Assembly: GCF_003627755.1 (NCBI RefSeq)
Contig: NZ_CP032694.1
Location: 1,851,501 to 1,915,500 of the forward strand
From: Rhizobium jaguaris
GTDB lineage: Bacteria > Pseudomonadota > Alphaproteobacteria > Rhizobiales > Rhizobiaceae
Length of the DNA: 64,000 bases
Direction of reading: 5' to 3'
How positions within the stretch are numbered: position 1 is the stretch's first letter; every line of letters starts with the position of its first letter. The position numbers were made by a program, and so were the translations under genes. Of this stretch, positions 8,094 through 16,162 are shown piece by piece. A model generated the notes under the pieces. The model was not told the DNA's origin. It did no database searches and was given only the letters and a program-made list of their open reading frames with translations.

Positions 8094-8870
8094 TTATGCG
8101 GCCCGGAAGATTTTGGCGCCCGAGGGTGCGCTGGTCATGCCGCCATCAACCGTGATTTCGATTGCCGAAACGTTGCTCGAGTCATCAGATGCGAGATAAA
8201 GGGCGGCCTTAGCGATTTCTTCGGCTTCGCTCATACGGCCGAGCGGGCTCATGCCGCCGAGGCGGGCTTCCAACTGACTCATCGCATCTTCCGTCTGCGC
8301 CATCGGCGCCCAGATCGGCGTCTTCGTGCCGCCAGGAGTGACCTGATTGACGCGGATGTTGCGCGGCGCCAGTTCGGAAGCGAGGTTGCGGGTCATTGAG
8401 CGAATTGCGCCCTTGCTAGCCGCATAGGCCGACCAGCCGGCCGAGCCAAGAACAGCATGCACAGAACCATTGAGGATTACAGACGCACCATCATTCAGAT
8501 GCGGCAGGGCCGCCTGCACGGTGAAGAAGACCGCCGTCAGATTGGTGCGGATAATGGTTTCGAATTGTTCGAGCGAGGTCTGGCCGATCGGTGTTGCGCC
8601 GCCGATGCCGGCATTGGCGAAGACGATGTCAAAATTACCGAGCTTTTCAGCCGCTTCGGCGAAGGCCTTTTCCGTGGCCGCAACGTCGGTCACGTCGACC
8701 TGCAGCGGCAACACGTTGCCGCCGAGAGTCTCGACAGCGGCGGCAAGGGTTTTTGGATTGCGACCAGTGATGGCGACCTTGGCGCCTTCGTTAACGAAGA
8801 CGCGGGCGGTGGCGAGGCCAATGCCGCTGTTTCCGCCGGTGATGATGGCAACTTTGTTCTTGAGGCGCAT
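8094..8870 (-). CDS. SDR family NAD(P)-dependent oxidoreductase
   Basis: 258-residue classical short-chain dehydrogenase. Visible motifs are TGGNSGIG near residues 11-18 (cofactor loop), NAG near 87-89, the catalytic Ser in NGSVHAV and the SAYAASKGAI segment with the Tyr-x3-Lys pair, and VDGGMTS at the C-terminus. The substrate cannot be told. The ATG at 8870 has AGGAG eight bases upstream. It is divergent from a TetR regulator with a perfect palindrome between them, so it is probably repressed by that regulator and induced by some small molecule. Confidence 0.92.
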   Translation of the reverse strand: MRLKNKVAIITGGNSGIGLATARVFVNEGAKVAITGRNPKTLAAAVETLGGNVLPLQVDVTDVAATEKAFAEAAEKLGNFDIVFANAGIGGATPIGQTSLEQFETIIRTNLTAVFFTVQAALPHLNDGASVILNGSVHAVLGSAGWSAYAASKGAIRSMTRNLASELAPRNIRVNQVTPGGTKTPIWAPMAQTEDAMSQLEARLGGMSPLGRMSEAEEIAKAALYLASDDSSNVSAIEITVDGGMTSAPSGAKIFRAA

Positions 8871-8903
8871 GTTCGTAGCTCCTATTGGCTTCAACGGCGA
8901 TCT

Positions 8904-8942
8904 GGATTATGATCGTTCGCTATAAGGATTATGATCATAATC
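8904..8942. promoter_or_regulatory. Candidate TetR operator
   Basis: GATTATGATCATAATC (8927-8942) is a perfect 16-bp palindrome. The string GGATTATGATC occurs at both 8904-8914 and 8926-8936, 22 bases apart, that is, about two helix turns. This fits two sites for a dimeric TetR-family repressor between the divergent genes. Confidence 0.75.
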
Positions 8943-8976
8943 TACATTCGTCAAGATGCTCTGAGGAGATTTTTCG

Positions 8977-9564
8977 ATGGGCCATTCGCAGTTAGAAAAG
9001 CAGAAGACACATGAGCGCATAGTGACGCTCGCCGCCAAGCGTCTGCGGGAGGAGGGGCTGGAAGGTATCAGCGTTGCCGATCTCATGAAGGAGGCGGGCC
9101 TGACGGTCGGCGGCTTCTACAAACATTTCGCCTCTCGCGACGAGTTGGTGGCCGAAGCCGTCCAGTCGGCGGTGGAATCGTGGCGGCGGCAACTGGAGGG
9201 GAAGGGGATCGATCCGGCGGATGTCTCGCTCGAAAACTATGCCGACGACTATCTCAGCCCTCGGCATCGCGACCACCGCGGCGAGGGTTGTGCCTACGCT
9301 GCGTTGATGGCCGACATTGCCCGCAGCGGCGAAGCTGTCCGGGTGATTGCGACCGAGGGGATACGGAAAAACATCGAATCGATGACGGCGCGCATGCCGC
9401 AACCGGATACCGCAGACGCACGGCGCAATGCCATTATCGCCTCCTGCGTGATGATCGGTGCCGTTGGCCTTGCGCGTGTGGCAAACGATGAAGAGCTTTC
9501 CAACGAAATTCTGGATGCCGCGAAGCACTTCGTGAAGGATTTGGCAAAAGACAGCGGGAAATAA
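8977..9564 (+). CDS. TetR/AcrR family transcriptional regulator
   Basis: 195 residues. The N-terminal 50 residues form the TetR helix-turn-helix: THERIVTLAAKRLREEGLEGISVADLMKEAGLTVGGFYKHFASRDELV, including the family-typical GGFYKHF recognition helix. The C-terminal ligand domain has the RGEGCAYAALMADIAR segment of regulators related to the NemR/YcdC types. It is divergent from the SDR gene and likely represses both through the palindrome between them. The ATG is preceded by GAGGAGA. Confidence 0.93.
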   Translation: MGHSQLEKQKTHERIVTLAAKRLREEGLEGISVADLMKEAGLTVGGFYKHFASRDELVAEAVQSAVESWRRQLEGKGIDPADVSLENYADDYLSPRHRDHRGEGCAYAALMADIARSGEAVRVIATEGIRKNIESMTARMPQPDTADARRNAIIASCVMIGAVGLARVANDEELSNEILDAAKHFVKDLAKDSGK

Positions 9565-9566
9565 AA

Positions 9567-9590
9567 AGCGGCCGGTGGGGACCGGCCGCT
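9567..9590 (-). terminator. Terminator of the azoreductase gene
   Basis: The arms AGCGGCCGGT (9567-9576) and ACCGGCCGCT (9581-9590) pair perfectly. On the minus strand the hairpin is followed by TTTTTAT, so it ends azoR transcription; it may also act on the convergent tetR transcript. Confidence 0.85.
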
Positions 9591-9617
9591 CTCAAGGAAT
9601 TGCTGTTGTTTGCAGGC

Positions 9618-10232
9618 TTAAGCGGCCAGTGCCAGCTCGGTCGCGCGGGCTTGGGCAGCGCCGATTGCCTTTTCAGCGGCTTCCGGACCGAAGGCGAGAC
9701 CTTCGACATAGACCGTTTCAACATCGGTGATGCCGATGAAGGCGAGAACCGACTTCAGGTAGGGAACGGCGTGATTGAGCGGAGCAGCCGGGCCTTCGGA
9801 ATAAACGCCACCAGAGGCAAGAACGATATAGGCCTTCTTGCCGGTCGCCAGACCCTTCGGGCCAGTTTCCGTGTACGTGAAGGTGCGGCCGGCGCGGGCG
9901 ACGTTGTCGATCCAGGCCTTTAGCGACGAATAGATATTGAAGTTGATGAGGCCGGTGCCGATGACCAGCGTGTCGGCCGCGAGCAGCTCGTCGACGAGCG
10001 CGTCGGAAACCTTGACGGCTTCGGCCTGCTCAGGGGTGCGAGCCTCTACCGGCGTGCGAATGGCGGCGGTAAAGAGCTCATCGATATGCGGCAGCGGCGC
10101 GGCGGCGAGGTTGCGATGGACGATCGTCTTGCCTGGGTTCTGGGCCTTGATCTTGTCGGCAAGCTCGGTGGCGATCTTGGTGGAGAGCGAGTCGCTGCGC
10201 GGGCTGGATGTCAGAAGCAGAATGGAGGACAT
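9618..10232 (-). CDS. azoR: FMN-dependent NADH:quinone/azo oxidoreductase, AzoR
   Basis: 204-residue flavodoxin-fold enzyme. Its start MSSILLLTSSPRSDSLSTKIA contains the FMN-phosphate loop (S-PR-S-S) of the AzoR family, and the middle has NFNIYSSLKAWIDNVARAGRTFTY, where the FN-x-S-x-L-KAWID stretch is diagnostic. It reduces quinones and azo compounds using NADH. The ATG at 10232 is preferred because AAGGAA lies seven bases upstream. It is divergent from a LysR regulator, which probably controls it. Confidence 0.93.
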   Translation of the reverse strand: MSSILLLTSSPRSDSLSTKIATELADKIKAQNPGKTIVHRNLAAAPLPHIDELFTAAIRTPVEARTPEQAEAVKVSDALVDELLAADTLVIGTGLINFNIYSSLKAWIDNVARAGRTFTYTETGPKGLATGKKAYIVLASGGVYSEGPAAPLNHAVPYLKSVLAFIGITDVETVYVEGLAFGPEAAEKAIGAAQARATELALAA

Positions 10233-10328
10233 GGTCATGTTCCTTTTCAATGGGTTGCGGGAGCTAGGCAGGAGTCTGGCCGCCGTTCGGGAAAAGAAAT
10301 AAGTCTGCAGTGCCATCGAAAAAACTGT

Positions 10329-10350
10329 GATAATATGGATCGGAATTATC
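10329..10350. promoter_or_regulatory. Candidate LysR-type regulator box between azoR and lysR
   Basis: GATAAT (10329-10334) and ATTATC (10345-10350) form an inverted repeat with a 10-base centre, the spacing expected of a T-N11-A LysR site. It lies 18 bases upstream of the regulator start, in the divergent promoter region. Confidence 0.55.
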
Positions 10351-10367
10351 GATAGAATGGATGGCCC

Positions 10368-11336
10368 ATGCTTCCCAATCCAACCCTAGACCAGTTGCAG
10401 GTCTTTCTGACCGTTGCCGAATCCGGCAGTTTTTCCGCCGCCTCGCGCACCCTCAATCGCGCGCAATCGGTGATCAGCTATACGATCGCCAATCTCGAAG
10501 CTCAGCTCGAAGTACCGCTGTTCGAGCGTTCCGGCTCCCGCCAGCCGACGCTGACGGACGCAGGGCGCGCTATGCTGGAGGATGCGCGCCGGATCCTCGC
10601 CGATCTCGGCGTGATGCGTGCGCGTGTCAAAGGTTTGAAGGCGGGCGTTGAAGCGGAAGTGGCTGTGGCTATCAGCGTCATGGTACCGACGAATGCCACA
10701 GTCGACGTATTGAGGGAGTTTCGCGACCGCTTCCCGCTGGTCTCGCTACGGCTCGACACCGGCGAACTCGGCACAATGATGGAACTGGTCGCCAGCGGTA
10801 AGTCGACGATCGGTATTGGTGGCGCGGTGCCGAATCAAGATGATTCGCTGGTGATCGAGCGCATCGGCCATTCCTTCATGCTGCCGGTGGCCTCGCCCGC
10901 TCATCCACTTGCCCGGATCGGAAGGCCGTTGACGCTTGCCGATGTGCGAGAGGAGGTGCAATTGGTCGTTACCGATGCCTCCGGTCTCACGAATGGCAAA
11001 GATTTCAACGTTCTGTCATACAAGATCTGGCATGTCAGCGATATCGCGACCAAACACCAATTGATGCGCGGCGGTCTCGGCTGGGGCGGGCTACCGGCTT
11101 CGCTCATCGTGGAAGATCTGCAGAAGGGACGGTTGGTGCCTCTGGCCCTCGATGCCTACGACCAGAGCGAATATCCGATCTACGCCGTCCACAAGCTTGA
11201 CAATCCTCCAGGGCCTGCTGCTGCCTGGATGATCGAAGCCTTCAGTTCGCGCCTTTCGAAATGCCCGAACAAAGCGGATTTCAAAGCGGTCGTCGAGATG
11301 TTTCATCCGAACGAGAAGCAGTTGGCGGCAGAGTGA
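10368..11336 (+). CDS. LysR family transcriptional regulator
   Basis: 322 residues. Residues 4-63 are the winged helix-turn-helix: LDQLQVFLTVAESGSFSAASRTLNRAQSVISYTIANLEAQLEVPLFERSG. Residues from about 90 form the periplasmic-binding-protein-like effector domain. The Q-S-V-I-S-Y-T-I recognition helix matches the class. It is divergent from azoR, so it likely senses an electrophile or quinone and controls azoR and itself, as many LysR/azoreductase pairs do; the inducer is unknown. Confidence 0.93.
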   Translation: MLPNPTLDQLQVFLTVAESGSFSAASRTLNRAQSVISYTIANLEAQLEVPLFERSGSRQPTLTDAGRAMLEDARRILADLGVMRARVKGLKAGVEAEVAVAISVMVPTNATVDVLREFRDRFPLVSLRLDTGELGTMMELVASGKSTIGIGGAVPNQDDSLVIERIGHSFMLPVASPAHPLARIGRPLTLADVREEVQLVVTDASGLTNGKDFNVLSYKIWHVSDIATKHQLMRGGLGWGGLPASLIVEDLQKGRLVPLALDAYDQSEYPIYAVHKLDNPPGPAAAWMIEAFSSRLSKCPNKADFKAVVEMFHPNEKQLAAE

Positions 11337-11349
11337 TCAAGCTCCTTCG

Positions 11350-11559
11350 CCACGCAAATGCGGGGAGAAGGTGGCCGAAAGCTGTTAAACGAAGTGAGAC
11401 GGCGATCGGTCGGATGAAGGGGGGCCTTCTCGGAGTAGACTCAGCCACGAAAGGAGCCGACTCCGCAAGCATTTGATGATGGTCAGGCACGGCTGCCAAC
11501 GCCGCAAATTTGGGCCTGGCACCTCACCCTGGCCCTCTCCCCGCAATGCGGGGAGAGGG
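11350..11559. repeat. Rhizobial intergenic palindromic repeats
   Basis: CCCTCTCCCCGC (11533-11544) pairs exactly with GCGGGGAGAGGG (11548-11559) around AAT. A related half-element (ATGCGGGGAGAAGGTGGCCG, about 11357-11376) followed by a GGATGAAGGGG string lies about 150 bases before it. Elements of this wording are, from memory, widely dispersed in Rhizobium intergenic DNA. Here they fill the gap between the convergent lysR and cpdB genes and the 12-bp hairpin may also terminate transcription. Confidence 0.75.
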
Positions 11560-11571
11560 AACAATCGGGGA

Positions 11572-13560
11572 CTAAAGAACCAGCCGGAAGTTACGGAAAC
11601 CGTCGGTACCTTCACCTGCATCCTCGATCTTCACGCTCTTCACCTGGGCGAGGAAATCCTTGGCCTTTGGCGAGCTTTGGAACAGGACTGTCGTGCCCGG
11701 CAGCGGCTTGAAAGTCCAGTTGCCGTCGGCGGTCGGATTGATCGTGCCCTGATCGTGGACATAGCGGACGATAACGTCGCGGTTGGTGTCCGGAGCCTGG
11801 TAGACGACCTTATCCGAAGCGATTTCGGGGAAATTGCCGCCGCCGCCGGCGCGGTAATTGTTGCTGACGACGAGGAACTTCTGAGCCGGATCGATCGGCT
11901 TGCCATCGAACTGCAGGTTCTGGATGCGGTTGGCATCGGCATTCAGAACCTTGCCGTCGTCGCCGAACCGGCGCGGCTGCGAGACGTCGATCTGATAGGT
12001 GACACCGTCGATGACGTCGAAGTTATAGGACGGGAAGCTGTTGTTGATCAGATCCGCATCCTTGGCGCCTGGCTGGACCTGATTGAACATCGCCGCCGAC
12101 ATTTCCAGCCAGTTCTTCACTTGTGCGCCGTTGATGACGACCGCCTGCACCGTGTTCGGATAGAGATAGAGGTCGGCGACATTCTTGATGGCGATATTGC
12201 CGGCAGGAACGTCGGTATAATAGTCGACGCCGTTGCGCCCGCCGCATTTGAAGGGCGCTGCCGCCGAAAGGACCGGCAGATCCTTATACTGCGTCTCCTT
12301 CAGCATGTCCTTGATGTACCAGATCTGCGCCTGGCTCACGACCTGTACCGACGGGTCGTCGGCGACGAGAGCGAAATAGGAATAGAGCGGCGCCGACGTC
12401 TTGCCGACCGGCGTGCGGACGTAGGTGAGCGTTGCGTCGTGCTCGGCCTTGGCCGCTTCGACCACTTCCTTCTTGTCGGCGACATCGGCAATGACCTTCT
12501 TCTTGTCGTCGCGGTGATAGATCGGCCGTGCCTCGGAGGTGAAGTCGACGATTTTCCAGCTATTGCCGTCTTTTTCGAGCAACAGGTCGATCAGGCCGAG
12601 ATGCGAGCCCCAGAAACCCGCCATGACAGCCGGCTTGCCCTGCAGCGTGCCCTTGACCGGATCGGCATTCTTGATGCCATCCCAAGTCTTCGGGCCGGGG
12701 AAAACGAGATGCTGGTGGCCGGTGAAGATCGCGTCGATACCGTCGACAGCTGCGACATAGAGAGAGGCGTTTTCCATCTTGTCGGCCGGGCCGCTGCCGT
12801 CGATGCCAGAGTGGGAGAGGGCGATGACGATGTCGGCGCCTTCTTCCTTCATCACCGGAACCCAGGCCTTGGCAGCCTCGACGATATCGCGCGTCTGGGC
12901 CTTGCCTTCGAGATTCTTGATGTCCCAGAGCATGATTTGCGGCGGCACGAAGCCGATGAAGCCGATCTTGATCGTGTTCTCATTGCCTGCACCGTCCTTG
13001 ATCTTCTTTTCGAGGATCAGATAGGGCTTGAAGAACAGGTCGTCCTTCTTCGGGTCGGGGGCGAGCTGGCCCTTGGTCAGATTGGCGCAGACGAAGGGGA
13101 AGTTCGCGCCGCCCAGTGCCTTGAACATGAAGTCGAGGCCGTAGTTGAACTCGTGGTTTCCGAGCGTGCCGACCTCATAGCCGAGCGTGTTCATCGCCTT
13201 GATCACCGGATGGACGTCGCCGTCCTTCATGCCGTGCTGATAGGCCATGTAGTCGCCCATTGGATTGCCCTGCAGCACATCGCCGTTGTCGATCAGCAGC
13301 GAATTGGTGGCTTCGGCACGGATATTGTCGATGATCGTTGCCGTGCGCGACAGGCCCATCGCGTCGTTCGGCTTATCGGCATAATAGTCGTAAGGGAAGA
13401 CGTTGACGTGAATGTCCGTCGTTTCCATAAGGCGTAGATGCGCCTGATTGCTGGCCGCGCGGGCTGCGAACGGATGCAGCACGATGAGCGCGGCAGTGGC
13501 GCTGAGGCCCTGCAGCAAGGAACGGCGCGACATGCTGGGCAATTCCAGAATGGAAGACAT
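11572..13560 (-). CDS. cpdB: 2',3'-cyclic-nucleotide 2'-phosphodiesterase / 3'-nucleotidase
   Basis: 662-residue periplasmic metallophosphoesterase that releases phosphate and nucleosides from external cyclic or 3' nucleotides. The N-terminus carries a Tat signal (MSRRSLLQGLSATAALIVLHPFAARA). Metal ligands are visible in order: TTDIHVN near residue 44, GDVLQGNP near 86, LGNHEFNYG near 130, ALSHSG and TGHQHLV. The C-terminal 300 residues form the 5'-nucleotidase substrate domain (NYRAGGGGNFP). The ATG at 13560 follows GAAGGAG. Export would use the Tat genes at 51.9-53.7 kb. Confidence 0.93.
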   Translation of the reverse strand: MSSILELPSMSRRSLLQGLSATAALIVLHPFAARAASNQAHLRLMETTDIHVNVFPYDYYADKPNDAMGLSRTATIIDNIRAEATNSLLIDNGDVLQGNPMGDYMAYQHGMKDGDVHPVIKAMNTLGYEVGTLGNHEFNYGLDFMFKALGGANFPFVCANLTKGQLAPDPKKDDLFFKPYLILEKKIKDGAGNENTIKIGFIGFVPPQIMLWDIKNLEGKAQTRDIVEAAKAWVPVMKEEGADIVIALSHSGIDGSGPADKMENASLYVAAVDGIDAIFTGHQHLVFPGPKTWDGIKNADPVKGTLQGKPAVMAGFWGSHLGLIDLLLEKDGNSWKIVDFTSEARPIYHRDDKKKVIADVADKKEVVEAAKAEHDATLTYVRTPVGKTSAPLYSYFALVADDPSVQVVSQAQIWYIKDMLKETQYKDLPVLSAAAPFKCGGRNGVDYYTDVPAGNIAIKNVADLYLYPNTVQAVVINGAQVKNWLEMSAAMFNQVQPGAKDADLINNSFPSYNFDVIDGVTYQIDVSQPRRFGDDGKVLNADANRIQNLQFDGKPIDPAQKFLVVSNNYRAGGGGNFPEIASDKVVYQAPDTNRDVIVRYVHDQGTINPTADGNWTFKPLPGTTVLFQSSPKAKDFLAQVKSVKIEDAGEGTDGFRNFRLVL

Positions 13561-13697
13561 GAAACACTCCTTCAACAATGAATCCTTCATCCCTCGATCA
13601 CCTCTCGGGGTGAGGGAGATTAAGACGAATTTTGAAGGTGTGCACCACGAATATGACAGGCTTATTGTGGTGCCGGCGCCAAGGAGCGAAGAAGCCG

Positions 13698-14057
13698 TCA
13701 GCGTTTGAGAACCGGCTGTATCTCCTTGTGGAAAAAGCGAAAATAGGAGGCAACCTGAGCCGACGCATTGGAGGAGGGATCGAACTCAATGCCGATCCGG
13801 CCGTTGTGGATCCAGCGCACGACGCCATCCAAGATGCCGATTTCGTCGCACTCGACACGAACCTTGCTGCCGGCGGCGGCATAGATAGGCGATTGCAGGT
13901 CGAGCGCGATACCGCCGGTAGAAATATCGACCACACGGCCGACAACCGCCTTTGCAAAATATCGAACCCGCCCCATCAACCGGACGCGCTTGCGCGGCGA
14001 ACGCCTCGTCTTGATTTTCAAATTGCCCTGAGCATGCGGTGTTGAAATCGTCTGCAT
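13698..14057 (-). CDS. PilZ domain protein (copy 1)
   Basis: 119 residues, a lone PilZ domain that would bind cyclic di-GMP. The RxxxR motif is in RRSPRKRVR near residues 18-26 and the D-x-S-x-x-G motif in VDISTGGIALDL near 44-55; both are intact. The tail ends SYFRFFHKEIQPVLKR, nearly identical to its upstream neighbour, so the two are tandem duplicates. The targets of such single-domain PilZ proteins are usually motility, polysaccharide or cellulose systems; none is encoded beside it. Confidence 0.9.
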   Translation of the reverse strand: MQTISTPHAQGNLKIKTRRSPRKRVRLMGRVRYFAKAVVGRVVDISTGGIALDLQSPIYAAAGSKVRVECDEIGILDGVVRWIHNGRIGIEFDPSSNASAQVASYFRFFHKEIQPVLKR

Positions 14058-14174
14058 GACTGGCCTCGCTCCCTACGTGTCTCTGACAACATGTATTAGC
14101 AGCCCTGCATTGAAAGTTGCTTAGGACGATCGATAAAATTGAAACCATCCGTTCTGAATCAAGACCGGGTCGTC

Positions 14175-14534
14175 TTAGCGTTTCAGCACCGGGCTGATGT
14201 CCTTGTGATAAAAGCGGAAATAGGCCGTTACCTGCGCTGCCGCGTTGGACGACCCGTCGAATTCAATGCCGATCCGCCCGCCTCTGAGCCATCGCACAGT
14301 GCCCTCCAAGGCGCCGAGTTCCCGGCTCTCGATCCGGACCTTGCTGCCGCGCATGCCGCTGAACGGTCCACCGAGATCGAAGGCCAGGCCCGTTGTCGAA
14401 ATATCTGACACCTGTCCCGGAGTGGGCCTGCCGAGATAGGTCAATGTCGCCATGATCCGGCACCGCGTACGGGTCGCCCGCCGTCCCTTTTGCGTCGAAG
14501 TGCTTGATGAGTAAAGGTTAATTTGAGCAGACAT
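14175..14534 (-). CDS. PilZ domain protein (copy 2)
   Basis: 119 residues, same length as its downstream tandem copy. The c-di-GMP motifs are RRATRTRCR near residues 18-26 and SDISTTGLAFDL near 43-54. The C-terminus AYFRFYHKDISPVLKR matches copy 1, while the N-terminal 30 residues have diverged. A 117-base gap separates the two genes, so they may be co-transcribed from the AT-rich region above 14534. Confidence 0.9.
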   Translation of the reverse strand: MSAQINLYSSSTSTQKGRRATRTRCRIMATLTYLGRPTPGQVSDISTTGLAFDLGGPFSGMRGSKVRIESRELGALEGTVRWLRGGRIGIEFDGSSNAAAQVTAYFRFYHKDISPVLKR

Positions 14535-14538
14535 AAAA

Positions 14539-14552
14539 TTAACGATGGTTAA
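14539..14552. promoter_or_regulatory. CtrA-like box upstream of the PilZ pair
   Basis: TTAA-CGATGG-TTAA lies five bases upstream of the PilZ start, within an AT-rich 100-base stretch that also contains GGTTAATTTG and CGTTAACTTT. CtrA, the alphaproteobacterial cell-cycle regulator, recognises TTAA-N7-TTAA, sometimes with N6. The match is suggestive only. Confidence 0.35.
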
Positions 14553-14733
14553 ATATCTATGCTGTCATCGTTAACTTTTGCCACTTAAGGCAAAGCTAGG
14601 GAAATTGTTAAAATGCGACCTAAGCTGTTGTTCTTTAAGTTTGAAAGATTAGTTTGAGGACGAATGACGCGCTTTGCGAAAGTAAATGATTGCAGCCTTC
14701 GTATGCGGGTTGAGTGAGGATTTTTAGGGAGAG

Positions 14734-15543
14734 ATGACTTTGCGCATTGTTTCATTGAATGCTTGGGGCGGCCAGCTGCATGAATCGCTGATGCGGTATC
14801 TGGTCGATGTCGAATCGGATATTCTGTGCCTGCAGGAGGTCACGCGCACCCACGATGCGCGATCCGAATGGCTGGTCTACCGCGACCACGGCGTCGAACT
14901 TCCACAGCGGGCCAATCTTTTCGCGGAGATTGGTGCTGCCCTGCCCACACACGACGCCTTCTTCAGCCCGACAGCGCGGGGTGATCTCTTCGATGGCGAT
15001 CGGCGGATTGCTTCCGAATTCGGTCTGGCGACCTTTGTGCGAAAGTCTCATCCGGTCATCGGCCAGGTATCGGGATTCGTACATAGGGAATTCTCGGCCG
15101 ATGGTTGGGGGCCGCATCCGCGTGCGCGGAATGCTCATTGCATCCGTCTCTACAACTATGAAAGCGGTTTCGCCGTCACCATCGCGCAGATGCATGGCCT
15201 GCGCGATATCGAAGGCAAGGGGGACACACCGGCACGTCGTCATCAAGCGGACGCACTAGTGGAACTCATCCGGCAAGTTCGCCACGGCGATGAGAGGCTG
15301 GTCGTGTGCGGCGACTTCAATGTCCTGCCGGGCAGTGTAACCTTCGACGCCCTGAGCGGATTGGGGCTTTCCGATCTCATCACCTCGCGCGGTCACAGCG
15401 ATACGCGAACCTCCTATTATCGCAAGGAGCCGCGTTTCGCCGACTATATGCTGGTGACATCGGCGGTGGAGGTGATGGCATTCGATGCCGTCGCCGAGCC
15501 GGAAGTCTCCGATCACCGCGCCTTGCTGCTTGATCTGCGGTAG
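14734..15543 (+). CDS. Endonuclease/exonuclease/phosphatase family protein
   Basis: 269 residues with the EEP (DNase I-like) motifs in order: SLNAWGG near residue 7, the metal-binding Glu in CLQEVTR near 34-40, VCGDFNVLPGS near 190-200 and the terminal SDHRALLLDLR. The substrate could be nucleic acid, a phospholipid or an inositol phosphate; nothing in the sequence decides. The ATG follows GGGAGAG. It runs toward the convergent lrp gene with a six-base gap. Confidence 0.88.
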   Translation: MTLRIVSLNAWGGQLHESLMRYLVDVESDILCLQEVTRTHDARSEWLVYRDHGVELPQRANLFAEIGAALPTHDAFFSPTARGDLFDGDRRIASEFGLATFVRKSHPVIGQVSGFVHREFSADGWGPHPRARNAHCIRLYNYESGFAVTIAQMHGLRDIEGKGDTPARRHQADALVELIRQVRHGDERLVVCGDFNVLPGSVTFDALSGLGLSDLITSRGHSDTRTSYYRKEPRFADYMLVTSAVEVMAFDAVAEPEVSDHRALLLDLR

Positions 15544-15549
15544 CGCGGC

Positions 15550-16011
15550 TCAAAGACCGACATTCGGCCGATCGATGATTTCGCGCAGCGCGAAGCTGGA
15601 ATTGATCTTTACCACATGCGGCAGGGCCGAAAGCCAGTCGCGGTGAATGCGCTCGTAGTCCTCGAGGTCGCGCGCGGCAACGCGCAGGATATAATCGTAT
15701 TCGCCGGACATGAGGTAACAGACGAGCACATTCGGGCAGCGTTTCACCGCAGCCTCGAATTCCGACAGCGTTTTGGCAAATTGGCCGGAAAGCGAGATAT
15801 GCACGATGGCAATCATCTTGTAGTCAAGCGCCTTATGCGACAGCCGTGCGTGATAGCCGCCGATCACCCCGGCCTTCTCCAGAATGTCGAGCCGGCGCGA
15901 GCACGCGGATGGTGACAGGCCCACCTTTTCGGCAAGCTCGGCATTGGTGATCCTGGCGTTCTGCTGCAGCACTCGCAAAATCGAACGATCCATGGTGTCT
16001 ATATCTGGCAT
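15550..16011 (-). CDS. Lrp/AsnC family regulator, probable AldR
   Basis: 153 residues. The N-terminal 60 form the Lrp helix-turn-helix (DRSILRVLQQNARITNAELAEKVGLSPSACSRRLDILEKAGVIGGYHA), and the rest the RAM/ACT ligand domain (CYLMSGEYDYILRVAARDLEDYERI). It is divergent from ald with an array of TTGCAA repeats between them. In related rhizobia an Lrp-type AldR activates ald in response to alanine; that role is inferred here from position. Confidence 0.9.
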   Translation of the reverse strand: MPDIDTMDRSILRVLQQNARITNAELAEKVGLSPSACSRRLDILEKAGVIGGYHARLSHKALDYKMIAIVHISLSGQFAKTLSEFEAAVKRCPNVLVCYLMSGEYDYILRVAARDLEDYERIHRDWLSALPHVVKINSSFALREIIDRPNVGL

Positions 16012-16066
16012 TCGAAGATCCTTCGAAAAATCTCGTCTTTTCGCAATAATTCACGAAAAATAGCCA

Positions 16067-16098
16067 TTTGCAAATTGTCTTTGCAAGGACATTGCAAA
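16067..16098. promoter_or_regulatory. TTGCAA repeat array between lrp and ald
   Basis: TTGCAA occurs at 16068-16073, 16081-16086 and 16092-16097, spaced 13 and 11 bases, roughly one helix turn. The first is part of the palindrome TTTGCAAA. Helically phased repeats suit an oligomeric Lrp-family protein that wraps DNA. They lie 65-95 bases upstream of the ald start. Confidence 0.6.
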
Positions 16099-16162
16099 GA
16101 GGAGGTGGTCTCATTCGCAGTGGAACAGTTGCAAACCGGATAGGCATTCAGGGAGAAACAAA

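Noticed and set aside
11473..13437. Plus-strand open frame of 654 codons opposite cpdB
   Set aside because: Antisense of a clear metallophosphoesterase; no ribosome site or recognisable domain.
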